From: an uncultured Corynebacterium sp.
GTDB taxonomy: Bacteria; Actinomycetota; Actinomycetes; Mycobacteriales; Mycobacteriaceae
DNA: 10,087 nucleotides
Direction of reading: 5' to 3'
Assembly (NCBI RefSeq): GCF_937999985.1
Contig: NZ_CALLDG010000010.1
Location: 1 to 10,087, forward strand
In this document: positions 1 to 6,986 of the stretch, piece by piece
Numbering within the stretch: the first letter of the stretch is position 1
Layout: each line of letters begins with the position of its first letter
Position numbers and translations under genes: made by a program
Notes under the pieces: generated by a model
The model's database searches: none
What the model was told of the DNA's origin: nothing
What the model saw: the letters and a program-made list of their open reading frames with translations, nothing else

Positions 1-1
1 T

Positions 2-1315
2 GGCGCGGGCCTTCTGCTCCGCCATCAGGTCGTGGAAGCCGTCGATGTCCACCTTCAGGCCGGCCTCGGCGGCCATCTCCTGGGTCAGGTCGATCGGGAA
101 GCCGTGGGTGTCGTGCAGGGAGAAAGCAACGTCGCCCGGGACGGTATCCTCGCCGCGTTCCTTGGCGCCGTGGGCCCAGTTGTCGAACATCTGGGAGCCG
201 GATTCCAGGGTCTTCAGGAAGGATTTCTCCTCGGCCAGAGCCACGGCGCGAATGCGCTCGTAGTTCTCGGCGATTTCCGGGTAGGAGGGCGTCATGGTCT
301 CGCGCACGGTGTCCATGAACCTCTCCAGGGTCTCCCCCGTTGCGCCCAGCAGGCGGGCGGAGCGGATGATTCGGCGCAGTAGGCGGCGCAGGATGTAGCC
401 GCGGCCCTCGTTGCCCGGGGTCACGCCGTCGAGCATCAGCATCAGACCGGTGCGGGAGTGATCGGCGATCACGCGGAAGCGCACGTCGTTGGCCTGGTCG
501 GCTCCGTACTTGGCGCCGGTGACCTCCTGGGCCACGTCGATCACGGGGCGCAGCAGGTCAGTTTCGTACACGTTGTCCACGTCCTGCAGGATGCAGGCGA
601 CACGCTCGATGCCCAGGCCGGTATCGATGTTCTTCTTCGGCAGCTTACCGACGATCTCGAAGTTGCCCTTGCCCAGACCCTCGCCGCGCTCGTTCTCCAT
701 GAACACGAGGTTCCAGATCTCGATGTAGCGGGTGTCGTCGACGATCGGGCCACCCTCCTGGCCGTGCTCGGGGCCGCGGTCGTAGTAGATCTCCGAGCAG
801 GGGCCACACGGGCCGGGAATGCCCATGGACCAGTAGTTATCCTCCATGCCGAGGCGCTGGATCTTGTGCTCGGGCACGCCGATCTTCTTGTTCCAGATCT
901 CCGCTGCCTCGTCATCGTCGGTATAGACGGTGACCCACAGACGCTCCGGGTCTAGCCCCAGGCCGCCTTCCTCCAGCGGGTCGGTCAGCAGCGTCCAGGC
1001 GTGCGTGATCGCGCCTTCCTTGAAGTAGGCGCCGAAAGAGAAGTTTCCCGCCATCTGGAAAAACGTGTTGTGGCGGGTGGTGATGCCGACCTCGTCAATG
1101 TCCAGGGTGCGCACGCACTTCTGGATGGAGGTCGCCGTGCCGTTTTCAAACGGTGGGTTCTGCTGGCCCAGGAAGTAGGGCTTGAACGGAACCATGCCGG
1201 CGTTCACGAACAGAAGGTTCGGGTCGTCCAGGATCAGCGATGCGCTGGGTACCTCGGTGTGCCCGGCCTTGGTGAAGTGCTCGATGAAGCGCTGGCGGAT
1301 CTCATGCGTTTGCAC
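2..1315 (-). CDS. alaS: Alanyl-tRNA synthetase, N-terminal 438 residues (partial, runs off left edge)
   Basis: Class II synthetase that charges tRNA(Ala) with alanine in the cytoplasm. The visible 438 residues cover the catalytic domain and the start of the tRNA-recognition region. They begin MQTHEIRQRFIEHF and include the class II motif 2 region with TRHNTFFQMAGNFSFGAYFK (about 80-99), the PGPCGPCSEIYYDRG segment (about 167-181), and motif 3 GLGIER (233-238). AlaRS proteins are usually near 880-900 residues, so the editing domain with its HxxxH and the C-Ala domain lie beyond position 1. The start is the GTG at 1313-1315: it is the only start codon after an in-frame TAG a few codons upstream, and ACGAGG sits about 10 nt before it. 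It is the last visible gene of the aspS-kinase-rarA-alaS series, 53 nt after rarA. Identification is secure. Confidence 0.97.
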   Translation of the reverse strand, partial: MQTHEIRQRFIEHFTKAGHTEVPSASLILDDPNLLFVNAGMVPFKPYFLGQQNPPFENGTATSIQKCVRTLDIDEVGITTRHNTFFQMAGNFSFGAYFKEGAITHAWTLLTDPLEEGGLGLDPERLWVTVYTDDDEAAEIWNKKIGVPEHKIQRLGMEDNYWSMGIPGPCGPCSEIYYDRGPEHGQEGGPIVDDTRYIEIWNLVFMENERGEGLGKGNFEIVGKLPKKNIDTGLGIERVACILQDVDNVYETDLLRPVIDVAQEVTGAKYGADQANDVRFRVIADHSRTGLMLMLDGVTPGNEGRGYILRRLLRRIIRSARLLGATGETLERFMDTVRETMTPSYPEIAENYERIRAVALAEEKSFLKTLESGSQMFDNWAHGAKERGEDTVPGDVAFSLHDTHGFPIDLTQEMAAEAGLKVDIDGFHDLMAEQKARA

Positions 1316-1355
1316 GGTGGCTTTACCTCGTAGAGTTCTATATCGACTGTAAATG

Positions 1356-1369
1356 GAATGCGTACATTC
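1356..1369 (-). other. Small stem-loop in the rarA-alaS gap
   Basis: The sequence GAATG-CGTA-CATTC forms a perfect 5-bp inverted repeat with a 4-nt loop that begins on the last base of the rarA stop codon. On the minus (transcribed) strand the loop reads TACG, a UNCG-type tetraloop. No T-run follows, so it is not a convincing terminator. It may be a processing or stability element ahead of alaS, or chance. Confidence 0.3.
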
Positions 1370-2763
1370 TACCCCCGGGTCAGGAAGGAGCGAACGATAG
1401 CCCTAAGGCTACTCAAGCGCGCGGCAATGGTCTTTTCGTGGCCGTGGGTTGTCGGCCGGTAATACACCGCGTCCTTCAGATCGTCTGGCAGGTACTGCTG
1501 CGGCACCACGCCCTTGGGGTCATCGTGCGGATAGACGTATCCCACCGCGTTACCCAGCGCCTTCGCCCCTTGGTAGTGCCCGTCGCGCAAGTGAACCGGC
1601 ACTGCCCCGCCCTTCCCGGCCTGCACGTCGCCGATAGCGGAGTTGATCGCCGCGATCACCCCGTTGGACTTCGGCGCGGTCGCCAGGTGAATCGTGGCCT
1701 GCGCCAGGTTGAGCCGTGCCTCTGGCATGCCGATGAAGCTCACCGCGTGATACGCCGCCACCGCCACCTGCAGCGCCTGCGGATCAGCCATGCCGATGTC
1801 CTCGCTGGCGTGGATCACCAGTCTGCGGGCGATGAAGCGCGGATCTTCGCCGCCTTCCAACATGCGGGCTAGGTAATGCAGCGCGGCGTCCGGATCCGAA
1901 CCGCGGATGGATTTAATGAAGGCACTGGTGATGTCGTAGTGTTGGTCGCCGTCGCGGTCGTACCTCACCACTGCCTTGTTGAGGGACTTTCTTACTTGTG
2001 ACGCCACCAGCTCCGCCACGCCGTCCTCCCCTTCCGGCTCGACTCCCTCGGCCGCGGCCTCCAGGTACGTCAAACTGCGGCGGGCATCACCGGCAGCCAT
2101 GGCGACGAGCTGGTCCATTGCCTCGGAGGTCACCCGCAATCGACCAGCGTATCCGCGCTCGTCGTCGAGGGCGCGCTGCAGTACGGTGCGGATGTCGGCG
2201 TCACTAAGAGAAGAAAGTTGGACCAGCAACGACCGCGACAAAAGCGGCGACACCACGGAGAACGAGGGGTTTTCGGTGGTGGCGGCGACCAACAGGACGG
2301 TGCGGTTTTCGACAGCGGAGAGCAGCGCGTCCTGCTGGGTTTTGGAGAATCGGTGCACCTCGTCGATGAACAGCACGGTGTGCTCGCCCATGACCAGGCG
2401 CTTGCGGGCCTGCTCGATGATCGCCCGAACTTCCTTGACGCCGGAGTTCAGGGCGCTTAAGGCCTCGAAGCGGCGGCCGGAAGCCTGGGAGATGAGGCTG
2501 GCGATGGTGGTCTTTCCGGTGCCGGGCGGGCCATAGAGGATGACGGAGGTATCGCCCTGGCCCTCGATCAGGCGGCGCAGCGGCGAACCCGGGCCGAGAA
2601 CCTTGTCCTGCCCTACCACCTCGTCGAGGCTGCGGGGGCGCATGCGAACCGCCAGTGGGGCGTGGGAGCCGGGGTGAAAGTAGGCTTCGGCGGCGTTCTC
2701 GTCGGTTCCGTTTGTCGCAGCGGCGCCACTGCCCTGCTGGCCTTGGGAAAACAGATCGTCCAT
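1369..2763 (-). CDS. rarA: Replication-associated recombination protein A (RarA/MgsA, AAA+ ATPase)
   Basis: Cytoplasmic AAA+ ATPase of the RarA/MgsA/WRNIP1 family, related to clamp-loader subunits and RuvB. The family acts at stalled or gapped replication forks and interacts with SSB. The 464-residue length fits. The conserved core starts near PLAVRMRPRSLDEVVGQ (36-52). Walker A is GPPGTGKT (78-85) and Walker B LFIDE with VHRF (131-138). Sensor 1 is TTENPSF (162-168), and a likely arginine finger is R177 in SPLLSRS. The C-terminal half contains the family's tetramerisation region, including SFIGMPEARLNLAQ and HLRDGHYQGAKALG. The first 30 residues are a low-complexity Ala/Gly/Asn stretch and are poorly conserved. 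The ATG at 2763 lies 19 nt after the preceding gene. No good Shine-Dalgarno is visible, which suggests translational coupling to that gene. Confidence 0.96.
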   Translation of the reverse strand: MDDLFSQGQQGSGAAATNGTDENAAEAYFHPGSHAPLAVRMRPRSLDEVVGQDKVLGPGSPLRRLIEGQGDTSVILYGPPGTGKTTIASLISQASGRRFEALSALNSGVKEVRAIIEQARKRLVMGEHTVLFIDEVHRFSKTQQDALLSAVENRTVLLVAATTENPSFSVVSPLLSRSLLVQLSSLSDADIRTVLQRALDDERGYAGRLRVTSEAMDQLVAMAAGDARRSLTYLEAAAEGVEPEGEDGVAELVASQVRKSLNKAVVRYDRDGDQHYDITSAFIKSIRGSDPDAALHYLARMLEGGEDPRFIARRLVIHASEDIGMADPQALQVAVAAYHAVSFIGMPEARLNLAQATIHLATAPKSNGVIAAINSAIGDVQAGKGGAVPVHLRDGHYQGAKALGNAVGYVYPHDDPKGVVPQQYLPDDLKDAVYYRPTTHGHEKTIAARLSSLRAIVRSFLTRG

Positions 2764-2782
2764 CGGCTTTAGTCGGCGGGCG

Positions 2783-4069
2783 CTAGTCTTCGCGCTCGTT
2801 CGGGAAGGCTCCCAGCTGCGACAGCACCTTCAAAAGGACCCGCGCGAAGCCACCAATCGCCTCGAAATCCTGGGAGTCGCGGCGGTGGGAGAAACGCTTG
2901 ATGGCTTCCACCGTCGTGGCCAGGTCCTCGAGCTGCTCCTCAGACATGTGGCGGATCGAGCGCGAAACCTCCTGGTTGTCGGACTCTTCACCGAAAACGA
3001 ACGAGGAGTGCTTGGCGACGGAAAGGCGACCGTAGTACATCATGATCAACGACAGGAAAGCCCAGCCGATCAGCGCGGACATGACCCAGTCGTGGAAGAC
3101 CTCGTCGTCGGAGATTGCAGGCCAGATCTGCTGCGCCTCCGCCCGCCAGGCAGCAAGGAACTCCGTGGTCTCCGGCTCGTCCAAAGCCGGGGTGGAATTA
3201 TCCTGCGGGAACCCCGCCACCACGCAGGCGACGTCGAAGGCCGCGTCCCGGAAACCGGCCCACTCGTAGTCCAGCAGCACGATGTTGTCCGTGAGCATGA
3301 CGTTGTCGGGCGCCAGGTCGAAGGGGGTGAAGACCAGAAACTCGGACTTGCTCTGCCGCTCGGCGGCCTTCGTGGCGTAGCGCTGCACCACCGGGTCGAT
3401 AGTCAGGCCGTTGGAAATCATGAGGTCCACGCCCGACTGGATGAGCTCGCCGACGTTGATGTCGGACTCTTCGATCGCCTCGGGGCTGATGTGGTGGCGC
3501 TGGCACTGGCGGCGCATCAGGGTGGAGTAAGACTGCGCGCCACCGAACGTGGCGGCGTGCATCTTGCCCAGTGAACGGCCGAGCTTACGCAGGGCTCCGA
3601 TGCGGGACTTGGAATCCTGGAGTGTCAGCACGTCGGTAAAGCTCGTGCCGTCGCCCGCGTCCGACAGAACCAGCAGGCGCTGGTCGATGTCATAAGCCAA
3701 CAGCACCGGGCCGGGGCGCACCGTCTCCGCCAGAGTGTTGGTGTACTGGTAGGCCACAACCTCGCGGAGCATGCCGAGGGCATCCGGGCCGAACTCCCCT
3801 GCGTCGCTGGAACCCTCGTTGAAGCCATCGCCGGCCCCGCCGTTGCCATCAGCGCTCGCGGCGTCCGCGCCCCCTTCGCTTTCCGGCGGCAGCTGCTTGA
3901 TAACCACCGTGCGTTCCTGCAGGAATGGGTCAGCGGAAATCCGGCAGCGGAGTACCGTCGAGGAGCCACTCCCGCCCAGATCCTGCGGATCGCTGAGTTC
4001 GGGTGAACCGCCGAAGCGGGTCGCCAAAACTTGGGTTGCCGCCTCGACAGTGGACTCGACTGATTGCAC
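2783..4069 (-). CDS. Phosphotransferase-like protein of the protein-kinase/APH fold, unknown substrate
   Basis: A 428-residue cytoplasmic protein resembling the aminoglycoside phosphotransferase/choline kinase superfamily. Visible kinase features are a Gly-rich loop GGSGSSTV (32-39), an ATP-lysine candidate K58 in VVIKQL, an alpha-C glutamate candidate E103 in LREVVAY, a catalytic loop FDLAPDN (D251, N256), and a metal-binding D267 in LLDYEWAGF followed by DAAFDVA. The His usually two residues before the catalytic Asp is Pro (P249). An Asp/Gly/Ala-rich insert (about 64-95) separates K58 from alpha-C and is probably disordered. The open frame continues upstream into aspS in another frame. I chose the GTG at 4067-4069, just 10 nt after the aspS stop, because the sequence becomes protein-like there; a TTG 14 codons in is an alternative. 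Tight spacing implies co-translation with aspS and rarA. Kinase fold is likely; substrate and activity are unknown. Confidence 0.82.
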   Translation of the reverse strand: MQSVESTVEAATQVLATRFGGSPELSDPQDLGGSGSSTVLRCRISADPFLQERTVVIKQLPPESEGGADAASADGNGGAGDGFNEGSSDAGEFGPDALGMLREVVAYQYTNTLAETVRPGPVLLAYDIDQRLLVLSDAGDGTSFTDVLTLQDSKSRIGALRKLGRSLGKMHAATFGGAQSYSTLMRRQCQRHHISPEAIEESDINVGELIQSGVDLMISNGLTIDPVVQRYATKAAERQSKSEFLVFTPFDLAPDNVMLTDNIVLLDYEWAGFRDAAFDVACVVAGFPQDNSTPALDEPETTEFLAAWRAEAQQIWPAISDDEVFHDWVMSALIGWAFLSLIMMYYGRLSVAKHSSFVFGEESDNQEVSRSIRHMSEEQLEDLATTVEAIKRFSHRRDSQDFEAIGGFARVLLKVLSQLGAFPNERED

Positions 4070-4079
4070 TACTACTCGC

Positions 4080-5882
4080 CTACTTTTCCTTCTGGCCCTT
4101 CTGGCCCTTCTTCGGCTTGAAATCGATACCGGATTCCTTACGCTGCTCCGCGGAGATCTCGCCCGGGGCATCGGTGAGCGGATCCACGCCACCACCGGAC
4201 TTCGGGAAGGCGATGACGTCGCGGATGGAATCGAAACCGCCCAGCAGAGAGACAATGCGATCCCAACCGAAAGCGATGCCGCCGTGCGGCGGGGCGCCGA
4301 AAGCGAACGCATCCAGCAGGAAGCCGAACTTCTCGCGGGCTTCCTCCTCGGTGATGCCCATGACCTTGAACACGCGCTCCTGCACGTCCGGCTGGTGGAT
4401 ACGAATAGAACCGCCGCCGATCTCGTTGCCGTTACACACGATGTCGTAGGCGTAGGCCAGCGCCTCGCCCGGGTTCTCGTCAAAGTTATCCAGGTACTCC
4501 GGCTTCGGGGAGGTAAAGGCGTGGTGCACTGCAGTCCAGGCGGAGTGCCCCAGGGCCACGTCGCCAGACGCGGCGGCATCTGCCGCTGGCTCGAACAGTG
4601 GGGCGTCAACGACCCAGGTGAAGGCCCAGTCGCCTTCCTTGATCAGACCCAGCTTGTTAGCGATCTCGCCGCGGGCAGCGCCCAGCAACGCGCGGGAAGG
4701 CTTGGTCTCGCCTGCGGCGAAGAAGATGCAGTCGCCCGGCTTGGCGCCGACGTGCTCGGCAATGCCCGCGCGCTCTTCGTCGGTGATGTTCTTGGCCACC
4801 GGGCCGGACAGCTCGCCATCCTCGCCCACCAGAATGTAGGCCAGGCCCTTCGCGCCGCGCTGCTTAGCCCACTCCTGCCAGGCATCCAGCTGGCGGCGGG
4901 GCTGGTCGGCCCCGCCGTCCATGACGACGGCGCCGACGTACTCGTTCTGGAACACGCGGAAGGTGGTGTTCTTGAAGAAGTCAGTGCACTCGGTGATCTG
5001 GATGTCGAAGCGCAGGTCCGGCTTGTCGGAGCCGTAGTACTTCATCGCATCGGCGTAGGTCATGCGCGGGATCGGAGTGGAGATCTCGTAGCCGATCTCC
5101 TTCCAGATGGCCACCAGGATCTCCTCTGCCAGGGAGATCACGTCTTCCTGGTCCGCGAAGGACATCTCGACGTCCAGCTGGGTGAACTCCGGCTGGCGGT
5201 CGGCACGGAAGTCCTCGTCGCGGTAGCAGCGAGCGATCTGGTAGTAGCGCTCCATGCCAGCGACCATCAGCAGCTGCTTAAACAGCTGCGGGGACTGAGG
5301 CAGCGCGTAGAACGTGCCCGGGCGCAGGCGTGCAGGCACCAGGAAGTCGCGGGCGCCCTCCGGGGTGGAGCGGGTCAGCGTCGGAGTTTCGATCTCCGTG
5401 AAGTCGTGCTCGGCCAGAACCCCACGGGCAGCCTGGTTGACACGGGAGCGCAGGCGCAGCGCATCGCCCTGGGTCTTGCGGCGCAGATCCAGGTAGCGGT
5501 ACTTCAGACGGGTCTCCTCGCCTACCTCGCCGGAGGAAGAAGGATCGTCGATCTGGAACGGCAGCGCCGCCGCCTCGTTCAGAACCTCCAGGGCGGACAC
5601 GTTGACCTCGATGCCGCCGGAGGCCAGGTTCGGGTTCTCGGAACCCTCCGGGCGAGCCTCGACCACGCCGGTTACTTTCAGGCAGTACTCGCTACGCAGG
5701 TCGTGCGCACGCTCGGCCACCTCGGACTCGCGGAAGACGACTTGTGCCACGCCGCTGCGGTCGCGCAGGTCAATGAAAATGACGCCACCGTGGTCGCGTC
5801 GACGACCAACCCAGCCGGTCAGGGTCACTTCATCACCGATATTCTCTGGGCGTAGTTCGCCCGCCAGGTGTGTGCGCAGCAC
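4080..5882 (-). CDS. aspS: Aspartyl-tRNA synthetase (bacterial type, probably non-discriminating)
   Basis: Class IIb synthetase attaching aspartate to tRNA in the cytoplasm; 600 residues matches the bacterial type with a GAD insertion domain. The order is an N-terminal OB-fold anticodon-binding domain (1 to about 105), the catalytic core starting at LKYRYLDLRR (126-135), motif 2 CYRDEDFRADRQPEFTQLD (219-237), the GAD insert (about 290-420), and motif 3 GIAFGWDR (535-542). H31 (RRRDHGG) and G80 (ARPEG) occupy positions where E. coli's discriminating enzyme has Leu and Lys. Together they are a marker of enzymes that also charge tRNA(Asn). The C-terminus is Lys-rich with a GQK-GQK microrepeat. 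The start is the GTG at 5880-5882; GAAGGA lies about 10 nt upstream and AGAGGA closer. First gene of the minus-strand unit. Confidence 0.97.
   Translation of the reverse strand: MLRTHLAGELRPENIGDEVTLTGWVGRRRDHGGVIFIDLRDRSGVAQVVFRESEVAERAHDLRSEYCLKVTGVVEARPEGSENPNLASGGIEVNVSALEVLNEAAALPFQIDDPSSSGEVGEETRLKYRYLDLRRKTQGDALRLRSRVNQAARGVLAEHDFTEIETPTLTRSTPEGARDFLVPARLRPGTFYALPQSPQLFKQLLMVAGMERYYQIARCYRDEDFRADRQPEFTQLDVEMSFADQEDVISLAEEILVAIWKEIGYEISTPIPRMTYADAMKYYGSDKPDLRFDIQITECTDFFKNTTFRVFQNEYVGAVVMDGGADQPRRQLDAWQEWAKQRGAKGLAYILVGEDGELSGPVAKNITDEERAGIAEHVGAKPGDCIFFAAGETKPSRALLGAARGEIANKLGLIKEGDWAFTWVVDAPLFEPAADAAASGDVALGHSAWTAVHHAFTSPKPEYLDNFDENPGEALAYAYDIVCNGNEIGGGSIRIHQPDVQERVFKVMGITEEEAREKFGFLLDAFAFGAPPHGGIAFGWDRIVSLLGGFDSIRDVIAFPKSGGGVDPLTDAPGEISAEQRKESGIDFKPKKGQKGQKEK
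4089..4106. repeat. 9-bp tandem microrepeat in the 3' end of aspS
   Basis: The 9-bp unit CTTCTGGCC occurs twice in tandem, with a further partial copy, and encodes two GQK units in the Lys-rich tail of AspRS. It keeps the reading frame. Probably replication slippage in a tolerant C-terminal extension. Confidence 0.7.
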
Positions 5883-5982
5883 GTTCCTCTAGTCCTTCCT
5901 CGCTTTTTAGTCTTTTCGGCCTTACAGCTTACCTTGTCCGCAATAGGGTGTATACGTCGCCCGGGTATGGCACGATTCACTT
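5883..5982. promoter_or_regulatory. Divergent promoter region between aspS and the metallopeptidase gene
   Basis: This 100-bp gap separates two divergent starts and must hold promoters for both. It is less GC-rich than the flanking genes. For aspS, a minus-strand TAAGCT at 5931-5926 resembles the actinobacterial -10 TANNNT and would leave a leader of about 35-40 nt. For the plus-strand gene, TAGGGT (5944-5949) and TATACG (5951-5956) are -10-like, with a weak TTACAG (5922-5927) upstream. No -35 box is convincing and no known regulator site was recognised. Confidence 0.45.
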
Positions 5983-6942
5983 GTGACTTTTAACAATAAT
6001 CTGAACAATTATTCCGACCGCGGGCAACGCGGAGGCACCGGCTCCGGCGGGGGCGGTCTCGGCTTCGGCGGTGGCGGCAATGGGGGCGGTCGCGGCGGTG
6101 GTTTGCTTTCGGGTGTCCTCCTCAGTGTCATTGGTCGGCGCTTCGGTCTACCGGGCATCATCATTGCTGCCATCGCGCTGTTCTTCTTCAATGGCGGATT
6201 CGGCATGTTGGGTGGAAACAACGGCTCAGATCAGCGTGCGGGCGTCAATAGCAGTCAGGGCGGAGAGGGCTTCGAGCACTGCCAGACTGCCGAGGACGCC
6301 AACAACAACGACGATTGCCGTGTGCTGGCCACGGCGAAATCTGTCGACCAATTCTGGGGCTCGGCGCTGCCGGACGAGGCCGGGACCGATTACAGGGAGC
6401 CGGGGCTGGTGCTCGCCGAAGGGCAGACCAGCACTCGCTGTGGCTCCGCGAACCTCGCTAGCACCGGCCCGTTCTACTGCCCCGGCGACGAGACGGTCTA
6501 CATGTCCGTGCCGTTCTTCGACGAACTGAAGCAGATGGGCGGATCCAACGGCCCGTTCGCGCAGATGTACGTCACCGCGCACGAGTTCGGCCACCACATC
6601 CAGAACCTGGAGGGCAACCTGGGCTTGAGCGACTACGATAACCCGGGTGAGGATTCCAACGCTGTGAAGATGGAGGTCCAGGCCGACTGCTACGCCGGCG
6701 TATGGGCTCAGAACGCCGACAAGGGTGAGGACGCTCTGTTGGAGCCCCTCACCCAGGAGCAGGTCGAGCAGGCTATTGCGACTGCTCGTTCTATTGGCGA
6801 TGACGCCATCCAGTCCAGTTCCGGACAGGAAGTAGATCCTGACAAGTGGACCCACGGGTCTTCCGAAATGCGCGTGGACTGGTTTATGCGCGGCTACCAG
6901 GGCGGCACCATGAAGTCCTGTCACCAGAACTTCCAGCGCTAA
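5983..6942 (+). CDS. Membrane-anchored neutral zinc metallopeptidase (YpfJ/Zn_peptidase family)
   Basis: A 319-residue protein of the bacterial 'putative neutral zinc metallopeptidase' family. An N-terminal Gly-rich, probably cytoplasmic, segment (about 15-40) is followed by one hydrophobic membrane segment (about 55-76, with LPGIIIAAIALFFF), then an extracytoplasmic catalytic domain. The zinc motif is HEFGHH (200-205), with H200 and H204 as ligands and E201 catalytic. EVQADCYAGVWA (231-242) supplies the likely third ligand. Six cysteines (100, 112, 153, 166, 236, 313) all lie outside the membrane and could form disulfides. The start is the GTG at 5983; an in-frame TAG lies 39 nt upstream with no other start between. 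Shine-Dalgarno is weak, so a leaderless or coupled start is possible. The gene stands alone, divergent from aspS and convergent with the nuclease gene. The natural substrate is unknown. Confidence 0.93.
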   Translation: MTFNNNLNNYSDRGQRGGTGSGGGGLGFGGGGNGGGRGGGLLSGVLLSVIGRRFGLPGIIIAAIALFFFNGGFGMLGGNNGSDQRAGVNSSQGGEGFEHCQTAEDANNNDDCRVLATAKSVDQFWGSALPDEAGTDYREPGLVLAEGQTSTRCGSANLASTGPFYCPGDETVYMSVPFFDELKQMGGSNGPFAQMYVTAHEFGHHIQNLEGNLGLSDYDNPGEDSNAVKMEVQADCYAGVWAQNADKGEDALLEPLTQEQVEQAIATARSIGDDAIQSSSGQEVDPDKWTHGSSEMRVDWFMRGYQGGTMKSCHQNFQR

Positions 6943-6948
6943 GCGCTG
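6934..6948. other. Hairpin centred on the metallopeptidase stop codon
   Basis: CAGCGC-TAA-GCGCTG is a perfect 6-bp inverted repeat whose 3-nt loop is the TAA stop. No T-run follows. It precedes the terminator at 6965-6986 and may stabilise the mRNA 3' end. The word AGCGCTGCG recurs at 6987-6995. Confidence 0.4.
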
Positions 6949-6964
6949 CGCACGTAGCCCCGCG

Positions 6965-6986
6965 GCGCCGCATCTGTGGCGCTTTT
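6965..6986 (+). terminator. Intrinsic terminator of the metallopeptidase gene
   Basis: A 7-bp stem (GCGCCGC paired with TGTGGCGC over 6965-6971 and 6976-6982, including one G-U pair) with a 4-nt loop is followed by TTTT (6983-6986). It works only in the plus direction, since the opposite side has no T-run. The T-run overlaps the TAA stop (6985-6987) of the convergent nuclease gene. Confidence 0.7.

Noticed and set aside
458..955. Plus-strand open frames across 32-1333
   Set aside because: All are antisense to alaS, whose 438 codons translate to an unbroken, motif-complete AlaRS N-terminus.
1316..1368. T-box or other tRNA-sensing leader ahead of alaS
   Set aside because: Only 53 nt are available, with a single 5-bp hairpin and no T-box-like antiterminator or specifier structure.
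4070..4609. N-terminal 180-residue extension of the kinase-like gene into aspS
   Set aside because: The extension overlaps conserved AspRS coding in another frame on the same strand and is Arg/Ser-rich noise; protein-like sequence begins at GTG 4069.
3771..5855. A 694-codon plus-strand open frame opposite aspS and the kinase-like gene
   Set aside because: It is antisense to clearly conserved AspRS sequence, its translation has no recognisable domain, and long antisense frames are expected in GC-rich codon-biased genes.
5975..5988. TCAC-TT-GTGA as a GlxR/CRP-type operator
   Set aside because: The half-sites are in the reverse order and spacing compared with the TGTGA-N6-TCACA consensus; probably chance.
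6030..6105. Gly-rich coding repeat as a mobile or CRISPR-like repeat
   Set aside because: It is in-frame GGN codons encoding the Gly-rich N-terminus common in this metallopeptidase family, with no regular unit and spacer structure.
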